From Paenibacillus typhae (GTDB lineage: Bacteria; Bacillota; Bacilli; Paenibacillales; Paenibacillaceae), in assembly GCF_900099765.1 (NCBI RefSeq), contig NZ_FNDX01000017.1, positions 44,454-108,453 on the forward strand: a stretch of DNA of 64,000 bases, in the 5' to 3' direction. The position numbers were made by a program, and so were the translations under genes. This document shows positions 16,394-24,515 of this stretch, in pieces. The notes below the pieces were generated by a model that searched no databases, was not told the DNA's origin, and was given only the letters and a program-made list of their open reading frames with translations. The first letter of the stretch is position 1. Each line of letters starts with the position of its first letter.

Positions 16394-18238
16394 TCAGATT
16401 TCCTTTATCTTGCTCTGAATCGCCTGCTGTACGGCCAAAATCTCCTCCAGCAGCTCACGGTCCTCTGCCTCCGTTCCTGCAGCTTCTCTGCTCATAAGCC
16501 CGGCCAGCCGGAGCTGCAGCAGCTGCATTTCACCCTCACGGGCCTGCTCCTCCGGAGTCAGCACCCTGCTGCGTTCCTTAGCATAATATTCTTCAAATGT
16601 ACCGGAAAAGAACTGTGGTCTCTGCCCGCGGCCCAACAGCAGCAGGCGGTTAGCGACCCTGGTATGCAGATAACGGTCATGCGAGACGATAACCAGACCG
16701 CCGGGATAGGCGGCAAGCGCTTCTTCCACCCGCTCCCGGGTGTCGATATCCAGATAATTGGTCGGTTCGTCGAGCACCAGCAGATTGGCCTTGCCGAAAT
16801 ACAGCCGGAGAAAAGCGACCCGGCATTTCTCGCCCAGGCTGAGATCGCCGATTCGTTTAAATACATCCTCCCGCGGGAACAGGAAGCAGCCGAGGATCGT
16901 CCGCGCCTCCGTCTGCGTCATGCCCGGCAGCTCCAGCAGGCTGTCCAGGATGGTCAGCTCGGGATTCAGATGCTCCAGCTCCTGGGCGAAATAGGCAATC
17001 TTCGTGCGGGGATGCAGCCGCAGCCTGCCGCCTGTAGGCTGTGCGGCACCCGCAATCAGCTTCAGCAGCGAGGATTTGCCCGCACCGTTCGGACCAAGTA
17101 CGGACAGCCGGTCCCCCCGGCGCAAAGTAAGACTAAAATGCTCCAGCAGCTGCGGACCGCCATCATAAGCAAGGCTAATGTCATCCAGCGTCACCAGCGC
17201 GTCCCCCTGAAAATCCTCGCCTTCCAGCTTCATATTCAGCTTCGGCGCTGCCTTCGGAAGCTCTACCCGGTTCTTCTCCAGCCGCTGCAGGCTGGCTTCC
17301 TTGGCATGAAGACGCGAGACGTTCTTCTTCGACTTGGACCGCAGAAAATCATTCTGCCCGGCGGCAGTATGCGCCTGCTGGAACCAGAGGGCATAGCGTC
17401 GGATGCTTTCGAGCAGCTTTTCCTTTTCCAGCTCCTGCTTTTTGTGCTGGCTCTCCAGCGTTTTGAGCTCCAGCTCCTTCTGTTCCCTGTACTGCGTATA
17501 AGCTCCGGGATACCGGCGGCAGCCTGTCGGGCTCAGCTCCAGCACACTTGTTGCGGTCCGGTCGATAAAAGCGCGGTCATGCGACACATATAGCACCGTG
17601 CCGGGATAAGTCCGCACCCACTCCTCCAGCCAGATCATCGTCTTCTCGTCAAGATGGTTGGTTGGCTCATCCAGAACCAGCAGCCTGGGCTGCCGGGCGA
17701 GCAGCGCGGCCAGCTGTACGCGTGTCTTCTGGCCTCCGCTCAGCTGGCGGTAAGGCTGACTCCACAGTGACGGCTCCAGCTTCAGATGCCGGAGGCATTT
17801 CTCCGCCTTCGCTTCCCAGCCGTATCCGTCCAGCAGCAGGTAGCGGTCATAAGCTTCACCGTATTCAGCCACGGCCGCCTCATCTGTCCCCCCTGTCTCT
17901 TCCAGTCTGTCTGCGAGCAGCTCCATTCTGCCTTTAAGTCCCGCCAGCTGCTCCGATGCAGCCAGCACAAATTCAATCACGCTGACACCTAAATCCGTCT
18001 CCAGCTGCTGATCCAGCACGCCCCATTCCTCGCGCTCCAGTCCGTAATAGACGCTGCCCTCTTCAAAAGCTAGCCTGCCCTGCAGGCCCTGCAGCAGTGT
18101 TGTTTTGCCCGTACCGTTGCGGCCGAACAACAGGACACGCTCGCCTTCTGCGATTTCAAACGATACCCCTTCAAATAAGGGGGTGCCGTCCCATTCTTTT
18201 TTTAAATCCTTCGCTTTCAATATAGTCATTGCAGTCAT
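16394..18238 (-). CDS. ABC-F family ATPase, likely ribosome-acting (antibiotic resistance type)
   Basis: A 614-residue soluble protein with two ABC domains and no membrane segment. Walker A motifs are FGRNGTGKTTLL and LGPNGAGKSSLL; signature motifs are LSGGQKTRVQLA and LSLGEKCRVAFL; both Walker B regions read LLVLDEPTN(H/Y)LD. The linker between the domains (about residues 245-320) is charged and coiled-coil like, which is the part that enters the ribosome in ABC-F factors. GGAGG is 7 bases before ATG 18238. Its mRNA leader contains a terminator and an overlapping small ORF, as in vmlR/lsa-type genes induced by ribosome-targeting drugs. Which drug cannot be read from sequence. Confidence 0.88.
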   Translation of the reverse strand: MTAMTILKAKDLKKEWDGTPLFEGVSFEIAEGERVLLFGRNGTGKTTLLQGLQGRLAFEEGSVYYGLEREEWGVLDQQLETDLGVSVIEFVLAASEQLAGLKGRMELLADRLEETGGTDEAAVAEYGEAYDRYLLLDGYGWEAKAEKCLRHLKLEPSLWSQPYRQLSGGQKTRVQLAALLARQPRLLVLDEPTNHLDEKTMIWLEEWVRTYPGTVLYVSHDRAFIDRTATSVLELSPTGCRRYPGAYTQYREQKELELKTLESQHKKQELEKEKLLESIRRYALWFQQAHTAAGQNDFLRSKSKKNVSRLHAKEASLQRLEKNRVELPKAAPKLNMKLEGEDFQGDALVTLDDISLAYDGGPQLLEHFSLTLRRGDRLSVLGPNGAGKSSLLKLIAGAAQPTGGRLRLHPRTKIAYFAQELEHLNPELTILDSLLELPGMTQTEARTILGCFLFPREDVFKRIGDLSLGEKCRVAFLRLYFGKANLLVLDEPTNYLDIDTRERVEEALAAYPGGLVIVSHDRYLHTRVANRLLLLGRGQRPQFFSGTFEEYYAKERSRVLTPEEQAREGEMQLLQLRLAGLMSREAAGTEAEDRELLEEILAVQQAIQSKIKEI

Positions 18239-18384
18239 ATAAATTCCTCCGCTTCCTTATTAGCTTCAAGGCTGGCTGCCTCATCCGTTACAGAAACAGC
18301 AGCAAAAAACCGCAGCCAGCAGGCTGCGGTACAGGAAACGTATGAAGGGAGCAGCGGACAGAAAAGAAGCGGCAGAACAGACAT
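18235..18384 (-). CDS. Leader ORF of the ABC-F gene, spanning an attenuator
   Basis: A 49-codon ORF with AGGAG just upstream of its ATG at 18384. It starts MSVLPLLFCPLLP, reads through the terminator hairpin at 18304-18330, and its TGA overlaps the ABC-F ATG as ATGA. The product is Cys/Leu/Phe-rich at first and acidic at the end, unlike a domain protein. The layout suggests that ribosome behaviour on this ORF decides whether the hairpin forms, and that ABC-F translation is coupled to it. This is inferred from layout only. Confidence 0.6.
   Translation of the reverse strand: MSVLPLLFCPLLPSYVSCTAACWLRFFAAVSVTDEAASLEANKEAEEFI
18304..18330 (-). terminator. Attenuator terminator in the ABC-F leader
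   Basis: On the minus strand ACCGCAGCC, loop TGCT, GGCTGCGGT, then TTTTTT: a 9-bp GC-rich stem with U-run, 65 bases before the ABC-F start. A strong terminator in front of the gene it would block is the sign of transcription attenuation. Confidence 0.85.
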
Positions 18385-18681
18385 ACTCCTGTAAATAACT
18401 CAAGGCGCATCGTCAATCTTTTGCCAGCCAAATTTCTGTATCGCATGAGTCCCGGCAGACACACGTATCCCTGACCGTACACCCTAAGCAGGTGTCCCGT
18501 GGCATGTGCTTATGCACATCACAAGTAATCTGGTCATTTTTCAGGAAACGTGTTAGTTATTCATCAGCCGGTGTCCTCCGTATTGTCCGAAATCAGTAAT
18601 ACCTATAATATAAACAATCTGGACGGCAATGATAAGGCCAAGAACGATTTTAATTGTTTTTTGCCCGGCGGGGTGTCTGGA

Positions 18682-19593
18682 TTATTGGTATTTATTAACT
18701 ATCTCAAGCAGATAATTCCGGAATGCTTCAACATAGGATTCAGGCTCTACAATGTGCAGTTTTGTTCCGAATCCTGCCAGAAATTCAAATCCAATATTAT
18801 TATATGGAACCCAAATGGTTGCCATGAAAAGCTCAGCGCTATAGTACTCGATACTCTTTTGCCCGTATCTTTCAATGAATTGATCCTTTATGCCCGGCGA
18901 AATCAACGCCTTGACTGCGACCAGCTCCGGCTGATAGCCTGCCTCCTGCTCTTGTTCCGTCAAATCATCTCTGGGAATATACGTTTGTTCATTCATATGA
19001 ATATTATTGATCCGGGATAATTTAAATTTTCTATATCCCATACGCTGTAAGCAGAATCCTTTGAGATACCAGCTTGATTCGCTAAAATGCAGCTGATAGG
19101 GCTCAACGGTTCTTTTCGTTGCAACGCCATTTTTATCTGTATAATCAAATGAAACCAAACGTCTCTTTAATATGGCTTCCTGCACTGTCTTCAAGATTGG
19201 ATGGAGCTCAGACCGCCCCTCCCAATTATAAAAAGAAAGCCGGATGGAATCTTTCCTGGGCAACGGGCTAACCATGGCTTCTATTTTTCGGATCGTCCTT
19301 TCAATTTCTTCACTCATTAGGATTTGTTCCAGTCCGCCGAGCGCAGTTAATATATTCTCTAAGTCCGAGCTGCTCAAAAGACGTTTATCGACCTTATATT
19401 CATTCATAATACCAAAGCCCCCATAAACTCCGTTGACTGAATAGATGGGGATGTTTGATAAACTCAAGGTTTCCATATCGCGAAGAATCGTTCGTTTGGA
19501 GACATTGAATAATTGCGCGAATTCTGTGCTGGAGACGACATCTTTTTTCAACAGGATCATAATAATCGAGATTAGTCGCTCAACCTTGTCCAC
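18682..19593 (-). CDS. YafY-type HTH/WYL transcriptional regulator
   Basis: A 303-residue regulator starting at GTG 19593 behind an AGAGGTGA ribosome site. Residues 1-60 are the HTH_11 helix-turn-helix (STEFAQLFNVSKRTILRDME). Residues about 125-200 form the WYL domain (RTVEPYQLHFSESSWYLKGF, KFKLSRINNI), and the C-terminus is a WCX-like extension. WYL domains sense small ligands or nucleic acids. It is divergent from a VOC-domain gene; GTGACA-N6-TGTCAC between the two is a candidate operator. Base composition is lower in GC than in the neighbours, so the pair may be a recent arrival. Confidence 0.87.
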   Translation of the reverse strand: MDKVERLISIIMILLKKDVVSSTEFAQLFNVSKRTILRDMETLSLSNIPIYSVNGVYGGFGIMNEYKVDKRLLSSSDLENILTALGGLEQILMSEEIERTIRKIEAMVSPLPRKDSIRLSFYNWEGRSELHPILKTVQEAILKRRLVSFDYTDKNGVATKRTVEPYQLHFSESSWYLKGFCLQRMGYRKFKLSRINNIHMNEQTYIPRDDLTEQEQEAGYQPELVAVKALISPGIKDQFIERYGQKSIEYYSAELFMATIWVPYNNIGFEFLAGFGTKLHIVEPESYVEAFRNYLLEIVNKYQ

Positions 19594-19628
19594 CGGCTCA
19601 CCTCTTTTTTTGGATTCAGTGTAGAACA

Positions 19629-19646
19629 GTGACAATAAGATGTCAC
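19629..19646. promoter_or_regulatory. Candidate WYL-regulator operator
   Basis: GTGACA at 19629-19634 and TGTCAC at 19641-19646 form a perfect 6-bp inverted repeat with a 6-bp spacer. It lies in the 100-bp space between the divergent WYL regulator and VOC genes, where shared control would act. Confidence 0.55.
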
Positions 19647-19693
19647 CTATTATCTATTATACTTCCTTTATAACAAGAAGGAGGTTATGTTTT

Positions 19694-20158
19694 ATGTCAG
19701 CTATTGCCTATCTGAACTTTGATGGAATTACTGAACAGGTGATTGATTTTTATTCGGAGGCTTTAAACGCGATTGAAGTAAAAAAAGCGAAGTTTGGGGA
19801 TATCCCGCAAGATCCAAACTACCCGCTGCCGGAAAACGAGTTAAATATGATCATGGAATCTTCCATTGCATTCACTGGCGGAAAAATTATGCTGTCGGAT
19901 ATTCTGCCTTCAATGAAGGCGGTAACTGGTGAACTAGTGACAGGGAATAATATCCTGATTAGTCTGGTCATTGACGATAAGCAAAAGCTGGAGGAATACT
20001 TCAACCGTTTATCGCTAGGCGGAAATGTGATCATGCCGTTATCCCAAACTCCCTGGTCTTCCTGCTTTGGAATGCTCGTTGATAAATTCGGAGTTAACTG
20101 GAAATTTAATAGTGACGCAGATGCATTTCTTGATAACATAATGTCCAGTAAACAGTAA
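19694..20158 (+). CDS. VOC (glyoxalase/PhnB-like) family protein
   Basis: A 154-residue cytosolic protein of the vicinal-oxygen-chelate fold, PhnB/3-demethylubiquinone-methyltransferase-like group (AIAYLNFDGITEQVIDFYSEAL at the start, FGMLVDKFGVNWKFN at the end, the latter being the conserved GVxW pattern). AAGGAGG before ATG 19694 supports the start. The family includes many uncharacterised proteins and resistance proteins; catalytic role is not clear here. It is divergent from a WYL regulator that probably controls it. A terminator follows directly. Confidence 0.85.
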   Translation: MSAIAYLNFDGITEQVIDFYSEALNAIEVKKAKFGDIPQDPNYPLPENELNMIMESSIAFTGGKIMLSDILPSMKAVTGELVTGNNILISLVIDDKQKLEEYFNRLSLGGNVIMPLSQTPWSSCFGMLVDKFGVNWKFNSDADAFLDNIMSSKQ

Positions 20159-20162
20159 CTGT

Positions 20163-20206
20163 AAAAAGACGGCTCCCGGATTAATCCCTGGACCCGTCTT
20201 TTTTTA
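20163..20206 (+). terminator. Rho-independent terminator after the VOC gene
   Basis: AAAGACGG pairs with CCGTCTTT, with a partly paired interior, then a T-run. Confidence 0.85.
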
Positions 20207-20251
20207 TTACTTCACACAGTGCATTGTGCTCCCGTAACTTTACTCTGCAGG

Positions 20252-21181
20252 CTAAGCCAGCTCTACACTCACTAAGCCGCGGATAAAGGTCTCCACATTC
20301 TTGGCCAAATAGGTAACCTTGCGGTTATTCGCCAGATCAACATAGACCACTTCCGGCTCTCCGTCATTGCCGGCAGGCCGGTAGTCGAGCATGACAACCC
20401 CTTGATCGGCCGACGGCGCATCGCAGATGACCACGCCGAATTCAGGATAGTTCCATTTATCTATGACAGCCAGGCTGCCCTGCTCACCGCAAAGGGAGTA
20501 TTTCTTGGTTCGGCCGATGCCACGGATGCAGGAAATCTCAATGTGATCCTTGCCCGCTTCAGCAGCCTGATTGCCCAGCGGATATTTGGTATTACGGGGA
20601 ATACCGCCGTTCTGCTGCTTCATCATGGCAATGTAGAAGGCCGGCAGCTTGAAGACCAGCTGTTCTTCCACCGATTCAATCAGCCCGTCCGTAAGCGGCT
20701 CAGATACATAGTCGTCCTGCTCTTCTGTGCCGTCCGCCCAGAAATTAGCGCCATCGAACTTCGGCAGGGGGCGCAAGCCGGTCGTTTTTTTGGCGGATGC
20801 CTCTGCTGCGGCTGCTTTGGCTGCTTTCTTAGCAGCTTTGCGCCGGCTCAGTGCCAGAAACTCCAGTGTATCCTCATCTTCAGGATCAAGACGGTCGGCC
20901 GTTTCAAATGCGCTGACGGCTTTATCAAACTGCTTCAAATAGTAATAGGAAAATCCGACACGGTAATGCCAGAGCGGATCTTCCTCGCCCTCTTCCTCAA
21001 CAGACATCAACTGCTCCAGCGCCTCTTCGTAACGTTCAAGGTTAAGCAGCGCTCTGCCCAGATGGCTGACCAGTACATAATCCCGTTCCTCCCCGGGGAC
21101 TTCCAGCACCGCATCCACAATTTCCTCAAATTCGTCTTCTTCGTGCCATAATTCCAGCTGTTCCACAAGCTGCTCGCTCAT
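20252..21181 (-). CDS. TPR plus SMI1/KNR4 (SUKH) family protein
   Basis: A 309-residue soluble protein. Residues 1-110 are TPR-like (RALLNLERYEEALEQL, then WHYRVGFSYYYLKQFDKAVSAFETADRLDPEDEDTL). Residues 118-135 are an Ala/Lys-rich linker. Residues about 165-305 are a SMI1/KNR4 domain (ESVEEQLVFKLPAFYIAMMKQQNGG with the typical helix and QNGG turn). SUKH domains often serve as toxin immunity proteins, but no polymorphic toxin is visible beside it, so a housekeeping scaffold role is equally possible. GGGAGG before ATG 21181 sets the start. Confidence 0.82.
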   Translation of the reverse strand: MSEQLVEQLELWHEEDEFEEIVDAVLEVPGEERDYVLVSHLGRALLNLERYEEALEQLMSVEEEGEEDPLWHYRVGFSYYYLKQFDKAVSAFETADRLDPEDEDTLEFLALSRRKAAKKAAKAAAAEASAKKTTGLRPLPKFDGANFWADGTEEQDDYVSEPLTDGLIESVEEQLVFKLPAFYIAMMKQQNGGIPRNTKYPLGNQAAEAGKDHIEISCIRGIGRTKKYSLCGEQGSLAVIDKWNYPEFGVVICDAPSADQGVVMLDYRPAGNDGEPEVVYVDLANNRKVTYLAKNVETFIRGLVSVELA

Positions 21182-21354
21182 CGTTTCAGGCCTCCCTGTT
21201 TCATAACGCATATACTGGTGAAAATTATACCATTTCTGCGGGGCTCTTCTCCACCAAGGGCATCACAGGAGGGATACAGGCATAATTTGCACAGCTTGGC
21301 ACCTTTATTTTGCAGCCAAATATAGTATGCTGGTTCTAAAAAAAGAATGAGAGG

Positions 21355-22392
21355 ATGTCCGCAGTGCAGCAGAAGGATGTTGTAATCGGAATAGATGGCG
21401 GAGGGACACATACCCGGGTCATTGCCGCAGATATCCAAGGAAACATACTTGCCCACAGCATTAAAGGAAGCGCTTCAATTTACAGGGACTCTTCTGTTCA
21501 AGTGAATGTACAATCAGCTATAGAGGACGTAATGAACAAAGGAGGGATTGAGGCCGGCCGGGTTGCCGGACTCGCCGCCGGGATTGCCGGCTATGATGCG
21601 CCGGAGGATCTGGAGTGGATTACTCCACTTACCGCGGTTCCGGGCTTAGCCTGTCCCAAATGGCATATGAATGATGCCCTTATCGCCCATTACGGCGCTC
21701 ATCTTGCCCGGCCCGGCATTATTGCCATTGCAGGCACCGGCTCGATTCTGATTGCAATCAATGAAGAAGGACGGTATCTGCGCAATTATGATTTTCATCA
21801 TTACGCAGCCAGTGCTGCCCGGCTGCTTGGCTATGAGGCGGTTTTTGAGGTGCTGGCCGGTCATGCCGATGCCAGCGATGAACGGCTTGTTGCCAGAATG
21901 CTGGGGCATTGGAACACGGCTACTGTCACTGAGCTTTATCATTTGGCATCCGGCGGATTCGATGCAGACCGCAAGGCGAGGGACCGGTGCTTCGGCCGGT
22001 TCGCACCGGCAGTTACTGAAGAGGCAGCGCTCGGAAGCGCTGCCGCAATCCGGGTCTGCAGCCGGGCGGTTAAGCAAATAAAGACCGGCATTGAACTGCT
22101 GGGCGCCTCCTTCAAGCAGTATCATGTACCTGTTGCTTTTATCGGAAGTGTAGCGGGCAGCAGCTATTTTCAGGCAAAGCTGCGGGAGGAGCTGAAGAAT
22201 GCATCGAACAGGCAATATACGGTTGTAACTCCGCAGCTTCCTCCGGCGGCGGGGGCAGTGCTCTATGCATTGGAGCAGACCGGACTGCCGGTTACAGCCG
22301 AGATCATTCGCCGTCTGCAGCCCAGCGGCCTGCTGCTCCGACAGGCGCAAGCGCTTGAACACGAAGCTCCGTCTGATCCAGCGCAATTATAA
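21355..22392 (+). CDS. BadF/BadG/BcrA/BcrD-type ATPase, N-acetylglucosamine kinase-like
   Basis: A 345-residue ASKHA-fold kinase. The phosphate-1 motif VIGIDGGGTHTRV opens the protein, phosphate-2 is IIAIAGTGSILIA, and the adenosine region is VAFIGSVAGS. This group includes amino-sugar kinases such as human NAGK and MurK of cell-wall recycling, so phosphorylation of GlcNAc, GlcN or MurNAc is the best guess. The start could be ATG 21355 or GTG 21364, the latter being better spaced from GAGAGG. It stands alone with its own terminator. Confidence 0.83.
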   Translation: MSAVQQKDVVIGIDGGGTHTRVIAADIQGNILAHSIKGSASIYRDSSVQVNVQSAIEDVMNKGGIEAGRVAGLAAGIAGYDAPEDLEWITPLTAVPGLACPKWHMNDALIAHYGAHLARPGIIAIAGTGSILIAINEEGRYLRNYDFHHYAASAARLLGYEAVFEVLAGHADASDERLVARMLGHWNTATVTELYHLASGGFDADRKARDRCFGRFAPAVTEEAALGSAAAIRVCSRAVKQIKTGIELLGASFKQYHVPVAFIGSVAGSSYFQAKLREELKNASNRQYTVVTPQLPPAAGAVLYALEQTGLPVTAEIIRRLQPSGLLLRQAQALEHEAPSDPAQL

Positions 22393-22403
22393 AGCTGATT
22401 GAA

Positions 22404-22443
22404 CAACGCCGCTTCCTTTTTGGATAAGACGCGGCGTTTTTAA
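22404..22443 (+). terminator. Rho-independent terminator
   Basis: AACGCCGC and GCGGCGTT pair around an 18-base loop, then TTTAATT, just after the BadF-type kinase gene. Confidence 0.8.
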
Positions 22444-22499
22444 TTAAACAATTATATATCAGATATTCTAAGTCCAGGTAGGGCTTGTGAGCACTGCTC

Positions 22500-23414
22500 T
22501 TACAGCTTCACTGTCCCCTCCTTGGCGTTCCATGTGAAGGTTAAACCGAACAGCGGAGTCAGGCTGCTGAGCGGAATATAGAGACGCCCGTTTACATTTT
22601 GGGAGGCCAGGATGTCTACCTCCTTGCCGTTCACTTTAGCCGTGCTGCTTAGCGGCTTATGAACTGCTGTGTAACTGCCTATTGTAATAATCAGCGAGCC
22701 GGTACCCGGCTCCTTCCTCAGACTCCCCCCAAGGAGTGCAACCGACTCCCGCAGAGGGATGTAGACCCGCGAATTCTCCAGTACAAAGGATTCCTTTACC
22801 TTAAGCCTCTCTCCATCCACGATAAAAGCACCTGCCAGCTTAGCCGGTCCGACGGAATATCCATGTTTGGCGGCAATACTTTTCAGATCGAGGCTGGAGG
22901 TTGTAATGATGACTGTTGTGTTCTTGGCCACCTTCGGAAATAACCAGTGGATATCGTCGTTATGCATCCGGATGCAGCCTGCGCTGACATATTTGCCGAT
23001 CGAAGATTCATTGTTATTCCCGTGAATGGCATAGGTGGTACCATACGTACCGTTCACTTCGAGTCCCAGCCAGCGGTCGCCGAGCGGATTAGCCGGATCG
23101 CCGCCGGGAATATTCTCCTTATAATAAGGCCTGTTCTTGGCTTTTAGCACAATCCGGAACGTTCCCTCCGGGGTCAGATTCTTCGTTTTGCCTGTGGCGA
23201 CCGGAAATACCTTTTCCAGCTTCCCGCCGCTAAAAAAGCCCAGAGTGTTTGTTTTTTTGTTGACGACGATCAGCTCCGAGGACACTGCCGAACCTGCAGC
23301 AGCTGATGCCAATCCGGGAAAACAGGCCGTAAACAGCAGTAAAAAAACCAGCGTCAGCTTAATGCCCGGCAGCCTTCTGCCTCTGTTAAATCGGGCGGTT
23401 TTTTGCCCTTTCAT
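22500..23414 (-). CDS. L,D-transpeptidase (YkuD) with CuAO-like domain
   Basis: A 304-residue exported enzyme. A signal peptide ends near residue 40 (TLVFLLLFTACFPGLASA). Residues 45-180 are the YkuD domain; catalytic His131 is in YAIHGNNN and catalytic Cys147 in SAGCIRM, both intact. Residues about 215-304 are a copper-amine-oxidase N-terminal-like domain (ENSRVYIPLRESVALLGGSL, NGRLYIPLSSL). It would form 3-3 peptidoglycan cross-links or attach proteins at the wall, with the second domain serving as a wall-binding module. GGAGG 9 bases upstream of ATG 23414 fixes the start. Confidence 0.9.
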   Translation of the reverse strand: MKGQKTARFNRGRRLPGIKLTLVFLLLFTACFPGLASAAAGSAVSSELIVVNKKTNTLGFFSGGKLEKVFPVATGKTKNLTPEGTFRIVLKAKNRPYYKENIPGGDPANPLGDRWLGLEVNGTYGTTYAIHGNNNESSIGKYVSAGCIRMHNDDIHWLFPKVAKNTTVIITTSSLDLKSIAAKHGYSVGPAKLAGAFIVDGERLKVKESFVLENSRVYIPLRESVALLGGSLRKEPGTGSLIITIGSYTAVHKPLSSTAKVNGKEVDILASQNVNGRLYIPLSSLTPLFGLTFTWNAKEGTVKL

Positions 23415-23611
23415 GTTGCCCCACCTCCACATTATGGGTTATTCTGGAAAACTCTTTATACTTAGACGGTATTGCCCCCGATAAGTTGCAGAGCAGCCTG
23501 TACCTATTTAATCCGGCTTGTCCGCCTAATCATGTTCTTGAATATTCAGTGCACCCTCCAGAGATAATAAGCCTGCATTACCAAACCGCAACAGCCAAGG
23601 AGGCAACGACT

Positions 23612-24202
23612 TTGAATTCAAATCTTTCCAGCCAGATCAACCAGTGTGAATCCATTATTCAGCAGCTTGTCGCCCAGACTCAGCAGGCCAGCCAGAACTA
23701 CCAGCAGCTTCTCCAGCAGGAGCAGCAGAACGCGGCCAAACTGGAGGAACTGGCTCAGCGCGAGCACAAAGCAAGCCAGATGATCCAGCAGGCGCTGCAG
23801 GGTCACAGTACCGCTGTCCAGCAGCTGCAGCAGGTTACTCAAACCTTGAGACAACTGGAGCAGAGCTCCCAGACTCTCAGCTATAATACAAATCCGGGTT
23901 ATAACACAAACCCAAGCTATAATACCGGGCTCCCACATTTTAATACCGGAGCTGCCAGCTACAATACAGGAGCCGGATATACTCCGTCCTACAGCTCGTC
24001 CTTTAATCAGCAGCCTATGCACATGCAGCATACTCAGGCTGATGCCTCAATGCATTCAATCCCGTCGCACATCAGCTCAGGAAGCACAATGAACCCATCC
24101 GGTTCGATCGACCGGATCGGAACCCTTGGCGCAATCGGCTCCATGGGCAGCCAGAACCAGAGCTACGGCTCGTCCATGAACCAGGGCCGCAGCTTCCAAT
24201 AA
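23612..24202 (+). CDS. Gln-rich coiled-coil protein with YNT repeats, function unknown
   Basis: A 196-residue protein starting at TTG 23612 behind AAGGAGG (the upstream in-frame codons lack a site). Residues 5-95 are a long Gln/Glu-rich coiled coil (QQLVAQTQQASQNYQQLLQQ). Residues 97-140 hold a tandem pattern of YNTNP and YNTG units, about six copies. The C-terminus is Ser/Gly/Met/Gln-rich and looks disordered. No signal peptide or membrane segment. The style resembles spore coat or surface-associated proteins, but I do not recognise a family and propose no function. Confidence 0.75.
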   Translation: MNSNLSSQINQCESIIQQLVAQTQQASQNYQQLLQQEQQNAAKLEELAQREHKASQMIQQALQGHSTAVQQLQQVTQTLRQLEQSSQTLSYNTNPGYNTNPSYNTGLPHFNTGAASYNTGAGYTPSYSSSFNQQPMHMQHTQADASMHSIPSHISSGSTMNPSGSIDRIGTLGAIGSMGSQNQSYGSSMNQGRSFQ

Positions 24203-24228
24203 GCACGTTGGAGTGCGGCAGGTATAAA

Positions 24229-24266
24229 AAAATGCTCCCGGCGTAATGTCCGGGAGCATTCTTTTG
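24229..24266 (+). terminator. Rho-independent terminator
   Basis: AATGCTCCCGG pairs perfectly with CCGGGAGCATT around an 8-base loop, then CTTTT. It is almost symmetric and can also act on the minus strand. Confidence 0.88.
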
Positions 24267-24370
24267 CGTGTTTACAGCTGTTGCCGGGGGAATCACCGGC
24301 CTCGGATGTCTCTGAGAGATCCGCAACGCCTGGGCCGGTGCTTCTTGCGCATAGTGGACTTGGAGTGGAT

Positions 24371-24450
24371 GAAGCTAATCAAAGGGATTTTTCCCTCTAT
24401 TCCGGCACTTTCAGCCTGCTGCAGGTGCCATTAATGGGATTTTTCCTCTT
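24371..24450. repeat. Two degenerate copies of the 51-bp repeat family A
   Basis: AAAGGGATTTTTCCCTCTATTCCGG-like sequence begins at 24381 and AATGGGATTTTTCCTC at 24433; their GGGA cores are 52 bases apart, with TTTCAGCCTGCTG in the linker. The gap 24267-24515 holds no gene; this repeat is the only structure I see in it. Confidence 0.6.
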
Positions 24451-24515
24451 ACGTCTGCTTTGAGGCCAATGTCCCGGGTGTCAGGGGAATTGCCTGTGAC
24501 TAACCAAGCTGCCGC

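Noticed and set aside
20252..21181. SMI1/KNR4 protein as immunity partner of a toxin system
   Set aside because: No toxin, secretion or repeat-toxin gene is next to it, and the TPR fusion points elsewhere; kept only as a possibility.
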